The notes below the pieces were generated by a model. The model ran no database searches. It saw only the letters and a list, made by a program, of their open reading frames with translations, and was not told where the DNA came from. Source: Ceriagrion tenellum (Eukaryota > Arthropoda > Insecta > Odonata > Coenagrionidae). From it: a stretch of DNA of 64,000 nucleotides. The stretch covers positions 153,953,584 to 154,017,583 of the forward strand of contig OY720634.1 in NCBI GenBank assembly GCA_963169105.1. Direction: 5' to 3'. Position 1 is the first letter of the stretch; the number at the start of each line of letters is the position of its first letter. Below, in pieces: positions 58,070-64,000 of this stretch. The position numbers and the translations under genes were made by a program.

Positions 58070-58215
58070 TTTCAGACACATACCTAGATACACCAGGGTT
58101 GAAATTCGCCATGAAAAACTTATTGGACTTGACCGGGATTCGGACCCGGATCTCCCAATCGCCGGTTAGGTGCGTTTGCCAGTTACACCACCAAGCCATC
58201 TTCCTTCAAGGCGAA
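58070..58215 (-). repeat. tRNA-derived SINE
   Basis: The minus strand reads GATGGCTTGGTGGTGTAACT (A-box region), then GATCCGGGTCCGAATCCCGG (B-box), then a body TTTTTCATGGCGAATTTCAA. It is a SINE rather than a tRNA gene because the body follows and the cloverleaf is incomplete. Confidence 0.8.
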
Positions 58216-58355
58216 TTTCGAGTGGGGTTTATGCGAACTAGATGTCAGGCGTCAAGTCTACATTGTAGCACATGAGACGAAGTAGTGCTTACAAAGCCAC
58301 TGTCGCGGTGGATAAACCCAACATTGTCGTTATTGAAACGACGAAATTGACCAAT

Positions 58356-58520
58356 TTCCAATCATTGCATTTAACAAATGAGGTGGTTCGAAGTCACTCG
58401 CACCGGGTTCGAATCCCGGTCAAGTCAAATGATTTTTTCATGGCGAATTTCAACCCTGGTGTATATGCACGTGTGCGAGTGACTTCGTGCCACATCATTT
58501 GTTAAATGCAATTATTGGAA
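58356..58520 (+). repeat. SINE fragment enclosed by 48-bp inverted repeat
   Basis: 58356-58403 and 58473-58520 are near-perfect reverse complements (e.g. cgaagtcactcgcac against gtgcgagtgacttcg). The 69-base loop holds the T-arm-like gggttcgaatcccggtcaag and the SINE body tttttcatggcgaatttcaa, in the orientation opposite to the SINE at 58070-58215. Confidence 0.85.
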
Positions 58521-59689
58521 AAATACATCCCCAGATATCTGCTTTTACAAGACTATATTTAATCTCACTCCAGAATGACGTCTAAAATCAACCCTTTGAC
58601 AATCATACTCGGCTTCCTCCGCGCTACTGTCCGCTAAAAGGGGAAAGTTAGACGGTTAAATGGTAAACTCTGAAATCCACGAAATCCAGCGTAATAGAAT
58701 TAATGTTTGCAAATAATGACACTGGCAGAAGTGCTGACATATGTTTAAGTATCTGTTACCCGAACTCTTTAGCGTATGCATATAATGGAAAAAATAGTCA
58801 ACTGAAGGGCGAATTTATTTCTGAGTGATTGAAACATTTTGGTAGCGAAGCAATCAATCCCACGCCACAGTAGTCCCAAGCCAAAAAAAGGTGGCTTAAA
58901 GTCATTTTACAGCTTTCTACTTGGGATTTCGTAAAGTTGAATTTTTATTCACAATATGGCCCAAAATATAGGCTTCTACAATGGTCGCTGCACTACTCAT
59001 AGTAGTTTGTGGAACGTGTCAAACACGGGTGATTTAGATTAGAGTTTGGGATTAGTGTTAAAAAATTCTGAACGTAAATTTATCCTTTTCAGGATCATTA
59101 CTAATGATTTAGTTTCCTTCAAGATTTTTTAACGTAAGTAAAAATATTTTAACTTTAAGCTATTTTTTCTTGCGTTTGAAATAAGACGTGCAGTATCGTT
59201 CTGTGTGCCATGATGCCTCCCGAATATTATGAAATGGACTGAGAGAGTATTGTCTGTGGAATGAGTAGCAGAAGGATAGTCTTGTATTTGTTCGTGATCT
59301 GCAGATCGTTTAAAGTCGAGCTGCGCGGGGCGCCGCTGCGTGGTGTAAATCCCATTTTTGTAGGCCCAAGGAAATCCCATTTTTGTAGCCAGGGTCCTGC
59401 GATGCTATAGGCGTTATTCTGAACCGCAAACGGGAGAGAGGTGGAGGCTTCTCTCCGAAAACGTTTATCCAAAGACGAACCCTTTCCAAAGCTGGTGTTT
59501 AAACAGGAGGGACTTGTGAACGAAACAGGTTTATTGATTGTACCATCTATAAAATGAGCATATGTCACCAGATTACGATTTACGAGCCAAATATTTCAAG
59601 GATCATTAAATATCTGTTGTAATAAAACAATGGAAAAGTAATAAAAACTTTCAGTAAGACCACAGATATAATAATCACAATAAAAAAAC

Positions 59690-59743
59690 CGTAATTTAAA
59701 AGCACGACCCGGGTTTCGGCGCTGAGCACCATCTTCAGGATCT
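59690..59743 (-). mobile_element. Penelope-like terminus with hammerhead-like motif
   Basis: The minus strand (about 59739-59704) reads CTGAAGA, a stem GGTGC/GCGCC with a short loop, GAAA, and CCCGGG then TC. It has the same layout as the motifs at 5100 and 50760, with a different stem II sequence, so pairing is conserved while bases differ. It abuts CR1 copy D at a shared ggatc. Confidence 0.55.
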
Positions 59744-60345
59744 TCCGTACGAGGAAGGTGTGATAAAAGAATTAGAGCGTGTGCAAAGGAGATCCTTAAC
59801 ATTTATTAAAGGCCGTTATGATAATTGTATAAGTGTTACGAATTTAATAGAAGAATTAGGATGGGAGTGACTATCAGAACGCAGGTTAAAATTTAGGTTT
59901 AACGTTTTAAGTAAATTCTAAACCGATTTGTTCACAGATGACGTTAGATACATATTAAGAGCCCCTGCGTATTATGCTAGGTTTGATCAGATTAACAAGA
60001 TTAGAGAGATAGATTGTCGTACCGATAGATTTGAAATGTCATTTTTCCCGCGTACCATACGAGAGAACAATAGGCAGCGTAGCAAAGGGATAGGTAGGTG
60101 AAATATAGTTAGAGTAGTCTGTAGTGCGTGATGCATGTAATAACAAACAATAAACCCTTTCTTATTATGTAGATACTAACCATCTATCTGCATGTGACCC
60201 TGTTCTCTAGCATGTCTCCCTTAAATATCCTAGTTGCATGTCTATAGTGCAAATTTGGTGATCTTCACCCCCTGCCACACACCCTCGTGGTGTCTCGCAG
60301 GGTATTACGTAGATATTACGCAGATGTGATATGTATCGTGATATT
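59744..60345 (+). mobile_element. CR1-like retrotransposon, 5'-truncated (copy D)
   Basis: It begins in the SIWDPYEEG coding segment (cgtacgaggaaggtgtgata) and continues through the ORF end (RTIRENNRQRSKGIGR), with a few stops. The 3' UTR is highly similar to copies A-C, and the tail at 60268-60340 (ccccctgccacacaccc, ctcgcaggg, acgtagatattacg) is intact. It lies in the chitin-binding gene intron, antisense to the gene. Confidence 0.9.
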
Positions 60346-60677
60346 TTTTGGAGGATTTGAACGTTAATTTGACTCTATAAATTTGTTTAACCAGTTTGAT
60401 CTACGTTTTAGTTATCTGGTTCATTTGGAAGCCTTTCTCGTATTCAGCAATCTTTTGGGTCGGAATGGAAGATTTTGTTCGTTCGAAAAAAAGAATAAAA
60501 ATATGTACGTCCACTCTTGTTAATGCGAAACCATTAAGCGAGAGGTGAAACAATGAGTGTCTGAAATGCAATCGAACCGGGGAGTAATAGACCCCAGCTG
60601 TTTTTGTATGGCAGTAGTTTACACTGAGTCTGGAAATAAGTCTGGCCGATTTTTTCCAAAAACATTCATCGACTTAC

Positions 60678-60910
60678 CTGCAGACGGCATTCGGTTCGCA
60701 TCTCGCGACGCTCTTGGATGCATCACAAACTTGCGTGCCAGGACATTTTTCTATTTTCCCGTCGAGGACGAGGATTCCTTCCCTTTGGATGCAAGTGTAA
60801 ACCTGTTGACATCCATTACATTGCTTCCCTTGCTTTTGACATTTATTTTGTGACAACTTCGCCGCGTCGACTCCGTGGAAGACGAGAAGTAGCGTGACAA
60901 CAACGGTCAC
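60678..60910 (-). CDS. Chitin-binding protein, exon with signal peptide and first Cys-rich domain
   Basis: An acceptor (ttctttgcag, AG at 60912-60911) opens the exon at 60910. It encodes VTVVVTLLLVFHGVDA, a hydrophobic signal-peptide core, then KLSQNKCQKQGKQCNGCQQV, YTCIQREGILVLDGKIEKC and ARCEPNAVC, an eight-Cys chitin-binding-like domain. The donor CAG/gtaagt ends the exon at 60678 with two bases of an Arg codon, completed exactly by the first base of the exon at 57974. Joined, the two exons give 424 residues plus a missing N-terminus. The start ATG lies in an upstream exon that I could not identify. The reading frame opens with no ATG here, so it is not a single-exon gene. Confidence 0.85.
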
Positions 60911-61059
60911 CTGCAAAGAACGAAATTGAGCTATGATTCTATGGAAATTGAGTTACGATAAGTCGAAATAATGATGAACACACCTAGAAGTCTTTTCTTC
61001 GCATTCACATGAATATTAACAAGAGTTCCACATGAATATTGACAATACCTGACCGCATT

Positions 61060-61220
61060 TTTGACGCGGTTTTCATTCACTCATTGGCAACGTATGGCTT
61101 TGTTAAGACCTCTGGTGAAATTCGCGGTGGAAAAAATCTTTTGCGTGGACTGTCATTCGAACCGCGACCCGTCGGTTAACCGCCGAGCACTCTTACCAGT
61201 CGAGAGCGACCCTTTCGTAC
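61060..61220 (-). repeat. tRNA-derived SINE fragment
   Basis: The minus strand reads GGTCGCTCTCGACTGGTAAG, GTGCTCGGCGGTTAACCG and GTCGCGGTTCGAATGACAG, a tRNA-like head with A- and B-boxes, then a body ending in gcgaatttcacc. The leading GGTCGCTCTCGACTGG resembles a real tRNA acceptor/D-arm, but the 3' acceptor strand does not pair. Confidence 0.7.
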
Positions 61221-61299
61221 TTTTTCGCCGCACAGTGGTCCCAGGGTATGAAATAATGAGACATGGTAAGAATAATAAAGTATTCAGGTAAATATTTTG

Positions 61300-61420
61300 T
61301 GCAGTACGTTTGGATAGAGTAGGTGATGACGCATCAGATTTCGAAGATCCTGAACCCGTATCACGCTCCTTTACTGTTAGAGGTAATATAAGAGGACGCT
61401 CAGGTAAGGTATGCATTCTA
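61300..61420 (+). other. Possible small exon, unrecognised
   Basis: It encodes RVGDDASDFEDPEPVSRSFT and RGNIRGRSG, an acidic then Arg-rich stretch, followed by a donor-like caggtaagg. I do not recognise a family. It could be a transposase N-terminus or chance. Confidence 0.25.
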
Positions 61421-62609
61421 TTAATAATCGAAAGTCAAATGCGTGTTAACTTCGGAGTCGCTTACATAGAAGACTGTTGCATCGATTGTAATTCAAAGAA
61501 CTAGATTCATCTCCGGAAAGTATTAACTATTTATATATTTAAGTAAAAAGTAATTGTTAAGTTGTCATTATATGCGATTTCAAATTAAAAATCATTAAAA
61601 TTAGAGAACTTTAACCCGCGAAATATAATAAAAATTAGCGACAAGTTCACTCATTCCATGAGATTCCATTAAATAATCTATTTGAAAGTGCAACTAACAT
61701 CACTAAGTATACAACAAACTCATAAGTGTCTGCCGACATTCGCCTATATTAACTTTATTTGTTAATTTGGTCCTATTTGCACCAAATAAAATCTATTCGC
61801 ACAAATATTGCAAAAAATGAAATCCGCAAGTTTTCACATTTAATGGAAAAATTCAATTGTTTTGGCATCATATTCGTATTCAGCGACCCCGAAAACCTAT
61901 GTACACCAAATTTCATCTTGATCTGAGAAAATCTTTTCATGTCCCAGAAATACATGGGCCGAGGACCTCTGTACGCCGCCGCGAATCTCATTTTATGCTT
62001 AATGGAGCGAGTTTCCCCCGCAGGCACCGTGCGGACGACGCCAAGAGTAGCGTGCAAGGGCCATGCGACCCTGCCCACGAGGTGAAGCCTATCTTCAAAC
62101 ACAAAGGTGTTAGCGTAGGCAAAATCATGGTACTGCGGGACAGGCCGCGCAGTAACTGGTTGGATACAAAGAGGACAACTCGCTCCTTTTATCCTAAAGT
62201 GAGATTCAGAGTGGAATAGGACTCCTCCTGGACGCTGTTTAGGGCAATCGCCGCGGCCACTGGGATCTTCGAATCCTAGCCCTGGGGCGCTGTTTTGTTT
62301 AAAGCGTTCGAGATAGTCGCGATCGCCTAACTGTGGAGTCACTTGGTGCTGCAACGAACGGTTGGAGATTTAGGTGAGTTTTACGTACTCGGATGGCCAT
62401 TTTAAGCGTCAGTTATGCTGAGAGTTACACCTCTAATCGGCAAATATAAATCACGTCATGCCGCCCTCATGTGATATCACGTCATGCCGCCCTCAAAGAG
62501 TTAACAACATTACCGCGAGAACAACTCGATCGGGATGGCTTTTTTTACGAGTGGTTTAAGTGCACACCTAAATCTCGAACCTTTCGTGATTGTACCGCGT
62601 GACTCTTTA
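61421..62609. other. Intergenic/intronic with unclassified repeat
   Basis: 61860-61960 contains phrases such as accaaatttcatcttgatct that recall non-LTR-derived repeats. 62000-62300 is GC-richer with short opposed open frames and no family match. The phrase atcacgtcatgccgccctca is duplicated in tandem at about 62451-62493. Confidence 0.4.
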
Positions 62610-63313
62610 CTGTCGGCGCAGAAATTATGTGCACTCGAGTTTGGGTACAAATAAAAAGTTAACGAAAAGACTTGCAGAAAATCTAACGACACCATCATTT
62701 TTCTCATTCATTTCTACGTTTTTTAATGGCAAATTTTAATTTTTTGATCAATTTTTATATTTTTTACTACAGTTATAACGTAAAAAGTACCGGTTATTTA
62801 CGGCGCGCGGGAAAAGCTCCGACTTTGACATCACTCTATTTAAATTTAACTCGCTTATAGATGTTTTTGACAATAACATATTGGAAACGTTCAAGGCATG
62901 CCAATTGCAACGAGACCAAGAACGAAATCTTACGATGCCCCAGTTTTGAAATGCAATAATTTTCAATAATTAATAATAACTTTATTTATATGAAATATGC
63001 AAAGCTAAAACTCGCAAAATCTATAACAAACATATCTATCCTCCATTAAAAAAAATATAGTTGTCATTTAAGAACTTGTGTTTGAGTTACAAGGTGTCAA
63101 AGTTGGAGCTTTTCCCGCGCGCCGTAAATAATCGGTACTTTTTACGTTATAACTAAAAAATATAAAAATTGATCAAAAAATTAAAATTTGCCATTAAAAA
63201 ACGTAGAAATAAATGAGAAAATTAGTGGTGTCGTTAGGTTTTCTGTAACTCTTTTCGTTAACTTTTCATTTGTACCCAAACTCGAGTGCACATAATTTCT
63301 GCGCCGAAAGTAG
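62610..63313. mobile_element. Foldback element with about 218-bp inverted arms
   Basis: The left arm (about 62610-62830) and right arm (about 63096-63313) are reverse complements at high identity, e.g. gcgcagaaattatgtgcact against agtgcacataatttctgcgc. The inner ends are gctccgactttgac and gtcaaagttggagc. The 265-bp spacer is AT-rich and non-coding. No transposase; a foldback/MITE-like element. Confidence 0.9.
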
Positions 63314-64000
63314 TTACGTGCTCTGGATTATCTCGGACGTACTTTCAAATACAACGCCCCGAGACGAATAATTTACTTCACTGTGCTTTTAGTTTAGTTA
63401 CTGCATTGGCTGTCGCAATATATTTTTTAAATTTGCTGTGATATCCCTTCAAGGAATTATTTAGGCAAGGACACAGCGTCCAAGGTCATTGTCCCACCTG
63501 CGGTTCAAAACGATGGCGAGTTTTGTGCAGATGAGCACTTAGTAAATCGATGGGTAATGCAGAAATCATTTTCGGAAATGTTTTCCCCATTTTTGAAAGT
63601 TCGATCGCAATTAATTTTCGCACCGTAGGTTTCCTGTAGAATGCGTGCAAATTGTATCAAAAACCGTCGACTGGTTGTTCCAGAGCGTGTTCTGCGTCAC
63701 CTTAGGAGTTGTTGATATCTCTGAAATGCCTAGCTTTTATATTTATAATTGAAAAATATCGGTTATTGAGATCTTTAGCTGTCCCAAAAACATTAGGAAC
63801 TGAGTATAAAGGCATGAGCAAATTCGTAACTATATAGTCATCGTAAGGCATCCGACCTGTGGGTTGTTAAGTTTTGGGACAGTTTTTTTCCCTAACGACA
63901 ACGTTTCAGAGAGATACCTTCTCTCATCCTCGTGCTCGACTTTAGGTCTCCTGCATTTCCGCCTCTTCTCTCGCCGTCCAACATTCCTATCCTCTTCCAC
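63314..64000. other. Right end, no gene seen
   Basis: No supported feature. The first exon of the chitin-binding gene may be here or beyond the window. Confidence 0.45.

Larger units (their letters stand above)
57975..60677 (-). other. Intron of the chitin-binding gene
   Basis: The GT at 60677-60676 and AG at 57976-57975 define a 2.7-kb intron. It holds the SINE pair near 58100-58520, a stretch at 58521-59690 with no feature, a Penelope-like motif, CR1 copy D and unassigned sequence at 60346-60677. Confidence 0.85.

Noticed and set aside
58383..58440. A tRNA gene (T-arm gggttcgaatcccgg)
   Set aside because: No acceptor stem, D-arm or anticodon arm can be folded; a SINE body follows. The same applies to 26345-26460, 26600-26710, 58130-58215 and 61140-61220.
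60674..60916. A small secreted Cys-rich protein as a one-exon gene (toxin- or defensin-like)
   Set aside because: The frame has no ATG (it would need TTG), opens with a splice acceptor, ends at a strong donor and joins the downstream chitin-binding exon in phase. It is the first visible exon of that gene.

Overview
This is an animal nuclear window, almost certainly from an arthropod with a large, repeat-laden genome. The clues are multi-exon host genes with GT-AG introns up to about 12.8 kb, a secreted multi-domain chitin-binding (peritrophin/mucin-type) protein, AT-rich intergenic DNA, and dense non-LTR retrotransposons (CR1/Jockey-like and RTE-like), Helitrons and cut-and-paste transposons. 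No bacterial operon, rRNA or CRISPR structure is present. The species cannot be fixed from sequence alone.

Region 1 (1-33474, + strand) is the 3' two-thirds of the acetyl-CoA transporter gene SLC33A1. Six coding exons are visible (1-96, 12689-12903, 25709-25893, 26908-27025, 28697-28927, 33298-33474). All junctions obey GT-AG and keep frame, and the last exon ends in a stop at 33472-33474. The N-terminal exons lie upstream of the window. The introns are filled with transposon debris. The most informative structure is a 4.9-kb Tc1/mariner-type element (14116-19034, TA target duplication). It carries an intact 471-aa DDE transposase with 82 residues between the second D and the E, and it is inserted inside a decayed Helitron helicase whose reading frame is recovered exactly at the empty site.

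Region 2 (33475-56900) holds no host gene I can recognise. It contains a near-complete CR1-like retrotransposon with an uninterrupted 920-codon endonuclease/reverse transcriptase ORF (37998-41075, - strand), several truncated copies of it and of sister subfamilies that share a conserved 3' hairpin plus GTAGAT tail, RTE-like fragments, a broken hAT transposase, and Penelope-like termini with hammerhead-ribozyme-like motifs arranged as inverted repeats.

Region 3 (56678-60910, - strand) is a secreted chitin-binding protein gene. Two coding exons join in frame across a 2.3-kb-plus intron, giving about four chitin-binding domains around a Ser/Thr-rich tandem-repeat linker. Its first exon (start codon) lies further right and was not found. 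The right end (61000-64000) holds tRNA-derived SINE pieces and a foldback element with about 218-bp arms.

I see no novel multi-gene system. The observations most worth checking are the nested transposon-in-Helitron insertion, a 28-nt piece of chitin-binding coding sequence found inside a retrotransposon 3' UTR, the inverted SINE and foldback structures inside introns, and the hammerhead-like Penelope termini.
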